From Rotaria sp. Silwood1 (taxonomy: Eukaryota; Rotifera; Eurotatoria; Philodinida; Philodinidae), in assembly GCA_905250075.1 (NCBI GenBank), contig CAJNOP010000364.1, forward strand, positions 141,497 to 205,496: DNA of 64,000 nt, read 5' to 3'. Below, piece after piece: positions 15,201 through 25,406 of the stretch. A program made the position numbers and the translations under genes. The notes under the pieces were generated by a model. That model made no database searches and was not told the DNA's origin. It saw only the letters and a list, made by a program, of their open reading frames with translations. How positions within the stretch are numbered: position 1 is the stretch's first letter; every line of letters begins with the position of its first letter.

Positions 15201-15717
15201 AATATTTGTCCTTCTCGTCTTGTTTTAATAAGTATAGGAAATAGTCTACATTCATTTACATATGAGAAAGAGAGTTTCTATTGAAGAAAAAAAAAACCGT
15301 ACAATGAAAAGGCAATTAAGTCTATTCACTTGTATGATAGAAATTAAATATTCAAAAATATGCATATGCAGGTATATGCATATTGATAATTCTTACTTGA
15401 TTGTTTTATTTGTTGTTTTGCATTAGATTTATCTTCTTCAATAAATATCCATACGTTATTTAGATTATCCAGTCCAACCAATTTATTATTAATAATAATT
15501 TTGAATATTCCTAAAAAAAAAAATGAAAAAAAAAAAATTTCAATTCTAAAAGAAAAATAAAATAATATAAATATACATATTAAAATTAGAAATAGTTTTG
15601 AATATTTCGTCGAGCAATAGGTACATAACAAATTTGAACAAAAGTTCGAGTAAATGAAGAACTTAAACCAATATGTGTTGCTTTACGATAACGTATAACC
15701 ATAAGAGTACGATTCAT
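220..15717 (-). CDS. Long disordered protein with DPI-x-x-RAL-x-RF repeats, unknown function
   Basis: Twelve coding exons on the minus strand: 15669-15717, 15397-15510, 11893-12230, 10686-11393, 9513-9723, 8651-9189, 7601-7679, 5789-7240, 3603-4959, 2797-3539, 1895-2738, 220-628. All borders are GT-AG, phases match throughout, and the sum is 6843 nt (2280 residues plus TAA). I do not recognise the family. Most of the chain is low complexity, rich in Asn, Ser, Gln and Thr with acidic stretches, so probably disordered. The ordered-looking signal is a recurring short motif: DPIALRALKRFE (about residue 1030), DPIIRRALERFD (about 1275), DPITRRALMRLE (about 1305) and DPIVRRALERFN (about 1615, split by the intron at 3540-3602). 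A weaker copy, DPVLSCYEKAFSK, lies ahead of the first. Each could form an amphipathic helix. The C-terminus is basic (FRGHKKKV). There is no signal peptide or membrane segment, so an intracellular scaffold is a guess. The two 5'-most exons are the least certain part. Confidence 0.75.
629..1894 (-). other. Intron 11 of the long DPI-repeat gene (1.27 kb)
   Basis: AT-rich intron between the last two coding exons. Phases of the flanking exons match directly (AG + A giving Arg). No further coding exon, repeat or RNA gene was recognised in it. Confidence 0.6.
4960..5788 (-). other. Intron 8 of the long DPI-repeat gene with a GA-rich repeat
   Basis: An 829-nt intron between coding exons 8 and 9. 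It holds a (GA)n run at about 5629-5655 (gagagagagagagag followed by caagagag). The flanking phases match across it (G + TT giving Val), so nothing coding is needed here. Confidence 0.55.
7680..8650 (-). other. Intron 6 of the long DPI-repeat gene
   Basis: A 971-nt AT-rich intron between exons 8651-9189 and 7601-7679, phase 0 (...LQNQ | EINTS...). The 79-nt exon 7601-7679 is bounded on its other side by a 360-nt intron (7241-7600). No other feature is seen. Confidence 0.55.
9190..12449 (-). other. Introns 2 (part) to 5 of the long DPI-repeat gene
   Basis: This stretch alternates exons 9513-9723, 10686-11393 and 11893-12230 with introns 9190-9512, 9724-10685 and 11394-11892, and with the short gap 12231-12449 up to the alternative first exon. 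The introns hold long T or A homopolymers (for example around 9318-9340 and 10159-10176) and no recognisable genes. Confidence 0.5.
12450..12519 (-). CDS. Alternative first coding exon of the long DPI-repeat gene
   Basis: A 70-nt exon opens with ATG at 12517-12519 and encodes MNRTDQTEEEDEDHA followed by DIATVISE. It ends in GAG G before a GTAACA donor. That phase joins correctly to the exon at 11893-12230, giving ...VISEVGQFCSV. It replaces the pair 15669-15717 and 15397-15510, so the isoform would be 2249 residues. An acceptor-like CAG lies just upstream, but using it as an internal exon breaks the frame relative to the distal exons. It therefore looks like a separate promoter or start. The acidic N-terminus differs from the hydrophobic distal one. 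Confidence 0.5.
12520..15396 (-). other. 5' intron or alternative-promoter region of the long DPI-repeat gene
   Basis: About 2.9 kb without a supportable exon, between the proximal alternative first exon and the distal one at 15397-15510. The open frames here are homopolymer-rich and not protein-like. It contains several poly-T/poly-A tracts and a (TC)n run near 14765-14778. If the proximal ATG exon is used, its promoter must lie here. Confidence 0.45.
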
Positions 15718-16981
15718 TGTTATTTTTTAAAAATCTAGAAAATAAATGTTTTTGTTTATAGTACCCAACAAATAACTCATGTGTCATATACTTTTATTGA
15801 TGTTTAATTAATTAAATAAAAATTTTTATTATGGCAAAAAAAATAATATATGTCTAATTCAAACATGATTCTAATGATTCAATATTAATTAAAATGAAAA
15901 TATATAAGAACGTAAAAAATGACTTTGTAATAGATAATAGAGAAATGAGTGGGCGAATGTTTAACTTAAATAAAATACTAATCTTTAACAAATTATCGAG
16001 AATATTGTGAATAAAATTTTATTGTATGTGAATGAAAGAAAGAATGATAATGACATTAAACACTTAAGAAACAAATAATAATGAAATTTACAACGAATCC
16101 TTCTCTTTTTAACACTTGAAACAATTGCTAAGAAAAAAAGAAAAGATAAGTCGAGTTTATATATGAATCTGCTTGAATGTTTCGATACTTTCTCATAAAA
16201 GAATTAGAACAAAATAAAGTATGATCTCACTTTTCAATTTGGTTTATCGATTGGATTATTTTGTTCGTGTATTATTTTTGAATTAAAAAGTTTTTTAATA
16301 TTATTTGCTCGATAATATAATTAATCTTTTAATATGGTTATTATTGTCTATTCTTTATGAAGTTTGTTAAATAAAATAAATTCAATATACTCTAAATAGA
16401 CATAATATTACTGTTAAAATAGTATGTATTACTGAGAATGAAATACTAACATGCATATCATAATAAAACCAATAAGAGAAACAAAGATCTGTTTCTCTTA
16501 TATTCTCTATTTTTTTTTTTTGTGATTCTCTAGTTATGTATGTATTTCTATTTTTATTGATATTATATAAATAGACATAAGAGAAATAAAAATAAAAGAG
16601 TATATATTGAATATAATCTTCATCTAAAATTAGAAATCAATAAGGAAAAAAAAAAGAAAACGAATGTATATTGAAAGAAAGAAGTTCTTTTTGTTCTACG
16701 AAAACTTCATTTTAACCAATAAAAAATCATTTCATATAAACATTGTTATGCATAGTTCAAATTTTCTTTCATTTCAAGTACACTCAATATTGAATGTAAA
16801 CAATAGTATTTTTAATAAGTTGAGTACGCAAAGATGTTTTTCTTTCTTTTTTGTTCTTCTCTCATCTATTCTATTTTTGTCATTTGATAAGATTCAATAG
16901 TATTGAAGTACATTCTCATTTGTAAATATATTAGATCATACAAAACTATTGAATTAATTTTTTTTTTTTCAATATTTATTT
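15718..16981. other. Intergenic spacer between two minus-strand genes
   Basis: About 1.26 kb between the distal start codon of the DPI-repeat gene and the stop codon of the receptor gene. It is very AT-rich. It should contain the distal promoter of the first gene and the short 3' end of the second. No ORF is supported. Confidence 0.5.
16975..16980 (-). promoter_or_regulatory. Putative polyadenylation signal AATAAA of the receptor gene
   Basis: On the minus strand the stop codon TGA (16984-16982) is followed by one A and then AATAAA. A transcript ending 15-25 nt further on would have an extremely short 3' UTR. A T-rich tract on the plus strand (A-rich on the minus) follows directly. Confidence 0.45.
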
Positions 16982-19900
16982 TCAATTTAAATCAAATTCA
17001 TTTGCAGATGTTAATTGAGAATAAATAGAGTCTGTATTATGTCGATGAGTACGACGAAATATTAAATCACGTTGATTGTATATTGTACTTATAAGACCAA
17101 GAAGTATAAGAATAAAAATAATAGTTAAAATTAAAAATATTGGAGCAAAATCTCTTCCAATTGATCTCGTTTCATCTGAAGAGTCTGGTTCATCTTCATT
17201 CGCATTCACTGATGAAACTGTTTCAGTACTAATTACTGTTGCTGTTGATGAAAGATCAGTTACAGCATCAGTCGATGGTTCATCAATATATTCACTAGAA
17301 TATCAAAAGCAAAAGAAAAAATAACTTTTAAATAGACTCCTACGGAACAGTTCAAAATCCCGCAAAGATTGTATGAGTCCGAAAGTGTCAGAACATGATC
17401 CTATACAATATCTGCTATCAATAAATTTAAGACTTCTGTAGAGGAAATCATAATGAATTTCATTTATGTTCAATTATCTTGACTCAACTGATAAATTAAG
17501 AGATATGATCAATTTGACTACTTTGTGTAGTCAGCCGTCTTTAGTTCAACGAAATAAACAGAATTTAGGGTACGAAAAAAAAATTCATCCTGCATGATTC
17601 TACTTTTTATTTTAAACCTACCGTTTAGCGTTAATAATACTTGTTTTAATAGTTGGTAGTTTTTGACATATAACAGTTGCTGTTCGATTACAAGGTATTT
17701 CATCACATCGAATTGCTGGTGCAACGCTTGACATTAAATCAATGTATGCACAACCATTTTGTTGAGTTTTTAAACGAGCTTTTTCACTTGTTGTTAAACT
17801 TGATGATATCATTAATGCTGTATAACGTTCTTGAAATGTTTTTTCACATAAATCATAAATAGCATTAGAATCTGGTACAACTAATGTATCAATTTCACTT
17901 GATATATCATATTGTACAACAGTACGATTTATATTATGATAATAAACACCAACATGTGCAACACCTGATGATGTGTATGTTTTTCGACGTAGAAATAATG
18001 ATTTAATGTATTGTAATGTAATAGATTTTTCCGGAACAAATACCATAGCTTTATCACGTCGACATTCTGCTTGAGCATCTTTCCAAGTTACTTCATGATA
18101 TAATATTTTATAACAATAATTATCTATAAAATGATATTCATTATCTTCATCATCACACAAATTTTCACTTGTAATATTAACTGATACTTGTGATGGATTT
18201 TCATCTGAAATAGGTGGAACAATTGTTGGTATTATTTCTATTTGTTTATCAACACAAACTGGCATAGCTAATACTGTTGAACATTCATTTGATTCAGTAA
18301 TACATCTTTCATGACTAACTATATTTTGATCTGAATTTGGTACATTTTGTATAGCAATACAATTTTTATCAGAAATTTCAGGTATTTTAGAACATTGTTT
18401 AAGTAAACGTTCAGATATTGTAGCTGGATCAGCTGTATCTGTTGTACGATCAAACCAATAATATCTTGTATCATTAACAAATCGAAATCTATAAAAAAGA
18501 AGTAATTGTTGCATAAGACGTGTATGTAATATTGAATCTGGTAAAATATCTTGAATTTCAACAATATCATTAATTTTTGCTAATGTACTACCAATTGATT
18601 CACAATATTTTTTTGCTAATAGAAAAGAATTTGTTTTAGAAGAAAAATGACTAAAAACACATTGTTGATCATTTTCTGCGACTTCAAAACCTTAATAAAA
18701 ACACAACGTCAATTCGAATCTTTGTTTTTTTTTTTTTTTTTTTGTTCCTACCATGTCGACATTTTGGTAATAATAAATACATTGAATATATAGTAACATT
18801 ATTTTTATTTCCACATGAATAAAAATAATTGCCTGCACATGGTTGAGAACAATCTTGTCCAGACAATATATTAACATCATCAGCATCTTTCATTGGTTTA
18901 TTTGTACATAAACATTCTTTATCATTAATTAATGCAAATTTTTGTTTATATTGTGTACAAAATGCTAAACAATAACGTGGATGAAATTCATGTTTATTAT
19001 AAATTGTAAATTGATATGTTATGGATTGATTAAATGAATTTAAATATATACAACTATCATAAGCATGATTAGGAAATGGTTCAGCTGGTGTACGAACAAA
19101 TGAATATGTACGACGAGAATCAAAAATTTGAAAAACAACTATTGTATTATCATTACCACATAGTTCATGAGAATTACCTGAAAAAAGAAATAATTATTCA
19201 TAGTAAATTTTCATAGTTTCAAGGAAGAATATTAAAAAAATTATATTAAATAACAAAAGAATAGTTTCAATGTATCGTTTTACTTTTTCAGTCGAGATCT
19301 TTTGTATCTTGTTGAGCTTAATGAACTATGTCTATCATTAAAAAGAAATCAAACTTTTTTTTTCTTTATTGGATTTTCATTGTAGGATCCTACATTGACA
19401 ATAAAAACCATATTTTCGAGTTTTAATCAGAAACATTTTGAAGAGATTGAGTAGAGAAGTTATAAAAATTTTTATACAAGCTAGTCTAATTGAGATCGTT
19501 ATATGAGTAAAATTTTTTATAAGGTTAGTTCAAATGTGAATTCGGATATTTTTGAACACTATTAACATTTTAAAGAATACCAAGACTGACTTCTACTTGT
19601 TTTGGTTAATTACTTGGAAATGATTGCAATGAAGATCAAACTCGAACACTTCTATTTTATAAATTTCTATATGTAACATGTATTTGTTATGCTTATTTTA
19701 ATTTATATATTTAATTCTATTCTATTTTCTTTTTCCAGTCGATACTCTTAGTCTTCATTACTACCTATAAAATTCCGTTAAATCAATAATATCGTTCTTT
19801 CATTTGTAATAATCTCTATAGAATGAGTCATATAAATAATTAAAACAAAATTAAAATATTTTACTATAATCGTCTACTTAAAGTTAATTAGAATAATTCG

Positions 19901-22900
19901 ATCTCTATAATATTTTATTTGATGAGATTTTCGAATAATTTGAGAATAGATACCTGGACAAACATTTCCACATTTTTTTTGTCGAAATTTTTCAAAATCT
20001 GTTGTTATATTTAATGAATTTGAATTAGAACCATGTAAACAATAACATTTATTAATATGTAAAATAGCTAATTTTGTTTGTAATTCTTGACATACAGATA
20101 AACATAATTCATGTGTTAAATGATTTGATATTAATGCTGGTAAATCAAGTACATTTGGTTTATTAAAACAATCATATTGATATTTTTGAACAATTAATGT
20201 ATTTGTTTCACATAAAACATGTCTTGGTTTAGAACAATCATCCATAAGAGTATTTTTAATCATTGGTTTTTCGTCTTCTTCAGTTGTTGAACGTGTTATA
20301 ACCAAACATGTATTATTTGAAATGTTTCTATTTTCATTTGAATCAATTAATTGAAATTCATTTATTGATCCATGATTAAGATTAACAGTCTCATCAATAT
20401 CTGTTGATGATAAAGCATCATCATAAAAAGTATTGTGTAATGATGTTGTTGTATCTACAACTCCATCATCTATAATAAAAATAAAAACAAAAAAGAATTG
20501 ATTCTTTTCTTTTTTCTTAAAAAAAAACATGACATATTTTCATACCATGATCAGGATCAGTATCAAGAAGAAAAAATCCAAGTCTAGCTTGCCATTCTGA
20601 TATATATTCGACAATATCACCTTTTGGTGAATCATTTAATTCATTGCCAACAATGAGATTACCAGAACTATCCATTAACCATATACGAGGTTGACCCACT
20701 GTAGTTGATCCAGTTGTTGATACACTAATACAACTATTTCGTGCTTGTTCAATGGTTTTACGTTCGTCTGAAACCCGATAACAACGTCCATTTAAATCAA
20801 ACCAATTTGTTGGACAATATTTTATTTGTGGATTTACAGCAGCAATATAAGTTTCATTATTATCTTCATTATCTGTTAAAGAATATCTATAGACTGGATC
20901 TGTTACACATAAACGATATGAATATCGATGTGAATATGATGAATATGAAGTTTCAAGTAAACATCCATCTTCTAGAATATAACGTGTATTAGAATTCCAA
21001 CCATATAAACTTGAGCGTGAACGTGAAAGATAAGATGACCATACATAAGATGATGATGTTGTTGTTGTTGTTGTTGTTAATGCACTTAAACATTTCCATG
21101 AACGATCAATAACAACACTATCATCAAAATCAATAGTTACAGCTGAATTATTTAAATTTAATTTATTAATTATTTTTAATAAATTATTCCATGTTATACT
21201 TTCATCAAAAGAAAAACTAATTGATGGTGGTGTACATGAATTCCAAAAATTTTTATATGCATATATACATTTTTTTAATTCTTTCATATAAATAAAATTT
21301 ATTGGACATGTTCCATTTAATTCATATATAGCCCATATTTGAGGATTTGTTAATGAACCACATTGAAATTTAAGATCAATTTTTGAACCTTCATATGAAT
21401 TTTTACAATAATGATCACATGAACTATTTGCTAATTGTTTTATATAATGTGTACGATCAAAGATTTTACTAGATTTCAATGGCATTATACATAAACATTT
21501 GTCACTATCATCATTAAATCCTTTTTAAAAAAAGAAACGATAAATTCAAATATATTATATGAATTTTTAATCAAAAAGAATAATGCTAAAAATCTTTTCA
21601 AGCAATAAACATCACTTTTAAGATGAATGTCACCTTTTTTGATAGGCCTTGCAAAAACATGGATTCATGCAGATAGGTTTTTTTTCTTCTTGAATTATGA
21701 TCGTTTTAATAAATTTTCCAATAAAACGTCATGATCTTCATCTGATCACTTTTGAATTCATGATGTACGTCAGTTTTTAATCTAACTAATTCATTCTGTA
21801 AATATCAATGCTTTTTTAGTATCTTCTATACTCAGATACCAATATAGTTATATTTATATTACAAGGTAGGATTTACTACAAAATCTGATATTTAAACAAT
21901 AAACTAGTCTGAAAGAGAATTTTATTTATTTAAAATTTTTAAGTTTTTTTTTTTTCTTTCGTGGATAAGAATTATCTGTTAGATTTTGCCAAGAACTATT
22001 ATTAGTTTATTAAGTACATAAACTCTACTAAGGTATAACCAGACCTCTAAAAATCAATTAAAGTCTATTGGGTGTTGCTTCCTTTGTGTATGTGCTTCCG
22101 TTTTCACTTCCGAAAAACTAATTTTACTCGTACATGTGAGCGCAGTAGTACTTCATGGGAAAATGTCATGAACGGCAGTGTCATGTCATGTTCTAATTTA
22201 TGAGTCCACAATAAATCACTCAAGATATAACAGAATAATTTAAAACAAAAAAAAAACAAAATTAATTCTCAAGTGTAGCAATATTTTGTATGCTCATAAT
22301 ATACGTAAGTAATTGTACGGATCGACGTAGATACTAACGAAAGAAAAAACTATTAACGCAATTCCTATGGGATTAAAATATGAAACAGAATGTAGTTGTT
22401 TTTACTAATTGCAGGGGAATTGCTTTATTCTATCTATTTTGAGACACATTTCTTCAATATTATTTTCCTTAGTTCTCCAAAAGTGCAATAAGGGTGTATT
22501 TCATATATGAGAACGAAAATGTTATTGACATACAGTCTTTGATTATATATCAACAACATTTGTGGTAGAGAAGAGAGACGTTGTTAAAGTGTTTGCCGTG
22601 AACTGGAAGGAAACAAGTTTCAAATTTCTACTTCTATACTTCAATACTCCTGTTAGATTATATTTCAAAGAAATTATTAATATTTCGATAATGTTTGATT
22701 TTCTAAATGCGAAAAACTAATTGTGATTGTATTTAAATAAACTGAAATATTATATCTAAAGTAAATATCTTATAAATAGATATATACCTATTGATCTTGT
22801 TGTTGCATTTCGATCTAAACATGTAGCTGCACATTGTTCTAATTTATTTAAAGATGATCGTCCAATATCATTCAATCGAACTTCAGATGTATCATAAACA

Positions 22901-23310
22901 TCAGAACCTGTCCATAATTCACATGAAGCAAAATTAATTTGATAATCAAATAAATGTCCATGTTTAATAAAAAATTTATCTTGAACATAAGCTGAATATG
23001 TTGATGAACCACCACATGTATTAGGTGTTTTTACTGAACGATCAACTGGTTTTGTACATGGTATTTGACAAAGATCATTACTTTGTCGTCTATAATCCAT
23101 TAGACCACCACCTGAACAACGACATATTGTACCTTGTAAATAAATTATAGGTGTGTCGCATAATCGAAAACATAATGTTGGTTCCATAAATGAACTAGTG
23201 AAATAACTATCATGAAATACTTGTGTATAACAACCAACATAATGATACGAACAATAAATAGAGTAATTTAGTGAAAATATGATTAAAAGATTGATCAATA
23301 AATGGTACAT
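16982..23310 (-). CDS. Type I membrane receptor with duplicated WSC-WSC-CTLD-CTLD ectodomain
   Basis: Six exons on the minus strand: 22788-23310, 20546-21520, 19954-20469, 18752-19177, 17622-18690, 16982-17294. They sum to 3822 nt (1273 residues, TGA stop), and four of the five introns are phase 1. The protein starts with a signal peptide (hydrophobic LLINLLIIFSL, cleavage near residue 20). WSC domain 1 follows (YVGCYTQ ... CSGGG ... CGGSSTYSAY, about 22-112) and then WSC-like domain 2 (about 130-241). Two CTLD-like segments come next, opening CPINFIYMKELKKC and CPTNWFDLNGRCY. WSC 3 and 4 follow (FxxCYCLHG, ECLCTN, YSCGN), and then two more CTLDs (CVFSHF... and NYCYKILYHEVTWKDAQAEC). A Ser/Thr-rich stalk leads to one membrane helix (about 1219-1242) and a 31-residue tail. 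No EPN, QPD or WND calcium-sugar motif is visible, so classical Ca-dependent lectin activity is doubtful. It is likely a cell-surface adhesion or recognition receptor. Confidence 0.85.
21521..22787 (-). other. Intron 1 of the WSC/CTLD receptor gene (1.27 kb)
   Basis: Phase 1 intron separating the signal peptide and first WSC exon from the rest (ATA G | GA TTT). It is AT-rich and no exon or repeat was recognised. The other long intron of this gene, 19178-19953, also appears empty. Confidence 0.55.
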
Positions 23311-25406
23311 TGTATGTTAAGAAAAAAAAAGAAAATGTTTGAATGAAATCGAATAGAAACAAACAAAAGATGAAATTTGAGATTCATTTCAATTCATGAG
23401 ATATCAAATAAATAAAAAATTGATAAAAATATAATTATCTCATTTTCTTCGATGTAATGATTAAACAACATTCAATAAATGATCTTATCTTTTCATTTTT
23501 TTTTTCTTTCTTTTTTTTAGTACACATTTAATGTTAAACAATCTTTCTTTTTCGTTTTCATTTATCTTATAGAAAATAAAAATAAAAACCCACACAAACT
23601 TTATTTCACTTTTGCCTTAAGGATATAATATTTCTCAATTCATCTGTAAGGCATTTGCTCAATTGAAAAAATAACTTAGAATAAAAGAAATTTTAAGTAG
23701 TTAAAGGTTGCCTATGTTTTTTTTTTGTGCATTTGTTGGTAAAATATAAAAATCTTACATTCCTATATTCATCACAATAATCAAAATAACTATTTTTCAT
23801 GTATGGATTTCTTATGTATATTTCTAGAAGGTCAAGTTACTTGTTTTGAGATTTTCCTATTAGATTCGTTCCTAAAATAGAAAGCCTTAGTTGAAAAATA
23901 ATTTGTGCGATTTAATAGACGATTTCCCTTCATTAATTAGCTTCCTGTAATGCTGAAACTTTAACTAGTAAGTTCAAATCAACTAGAAAATTTTAAAAGA
24001 CAAAAGTTAACATGTTTTCGAACTTGTAAGTCATCTTCATAAAATTCTTAAAATCGTTTTCTTTCTTTTCAAAAATTTATTTTAATTAGAAAATTCAATT
24101 GCAATCAGACGAATTCTATGATAAACTAAAGTGATGTAAAGTTTTTAAAATAGCAAATGAAAATTAGATATTATAGCTGAAATGTATACAACAAAAAAAT
24201 TTTATATTAATAATAATTACATATTAGTACTAAGTACAATAGATAAGATATTTTTATCATATATCATAAATTTTATTGAATATCTTTAAAATGAATTCCA
24301 ATTTTAGAAGACACAATACTGAAAGTCAAATTCCTTAAGGGTAATCGAATTTAATTTCCTGTTTTATGTCAGACTAATATTATTAATATTACTCAATCAA
24401 AAAGAAATCATGAAAAGGAAGTAACAAAAGTGCATATTCTTTTTGTTGGAAATTCCCTTGATCTTGTTCGTCTTCATTTTTCTTTTTCATGTTCGCATGT
24501 AAAATTTTTCGATATCAGATACTTGTGATATATTATCCGATAATTGTTTGCTTTTTTAATTTTCGTATCACATTTCTACGCACTTTATTTACAAATAATC
24601 ATGCCATCATTTCGTACTTCAAAACAACAAAATTACGAAATCGTTTGTTTCTCCTCATCATTCAACATACTGTTTTATACTTTCTTTCTACTTTGATACT
24701 ACTGTCATTGAGTGTATGAATCAAAGATTGTACTGATGATTAGCTATTTTTACGACAATAGTGACTCATACAATCTTTCTATGTTACAAATATGTTAATA
24801 CATTATCGTTTATCCCCTGAATGAAGCCTAGAAACCACGTGTAATTGATATATATATATATGTAGATATGTATATTTATTTATAAATCCTTTGAGATTGA
24901 ATTTTGATTTGTAATGTTACTAGTAGATTAACGGGTATTTGCAATTTACTTAGAGTCTGTTTTCTTTAAGAAATAAATATTGAATTAACATAGAAGAACT
25001 TAAAATATTTGAAAGATAATCTCATATTTAGAATTTCACAACAATCAGATCCGTTATACTCCAGAAGATGGCTCTAGTATGCATGATTTATGTATTCTAT
25101 CTCTTCGTATCGATTGGTTAATTATAATTCTGTATGTTTTTCTTTTTTTCCATTCTCTCATTTTTTTTTTTTTATCAGCCGTTTATATATTTTTTCCTGT
25201 TCTGTTGTTTATTATTGTTTGTTTTTTTTATTGTTCCTATGCGTAATCTTTTACTCATTTAGAAACGACAATACCAGGTTGTTCGATCAATCACATATAT
25301 ATATATATAAAACAAGCTCATAATGGCATCGATATTACATTAATAAATGAAATTTATTTTGATTTGAACAATTAATTCTTTTCTTTTTTATGTTGTCTTC
25401 TCAATT
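23311..25406. other. Divergent intergenic region between the receptor and PIP5K-A
   Basis: About 2.1 kb between a minus-strand start codon at 23310 and the tentative plus-strand PIP5K start at 25407. It would hold both promoters. The open frames present (for example near 24489-24719 and 25090-25323) are hydrophobic, low-complexity and without homology I recognise. Earlier 5' exons of the PIP5K gene could also lie here. Confidence 0.45.

Noticed and set aside
24489..25323. Hydrophobic plus-strand open frames upstream of PIP5K-A
   Set aside because: Phe/Leu/Ile-rich translations of T-rich DNA, not joined in phase to the kinase exons.
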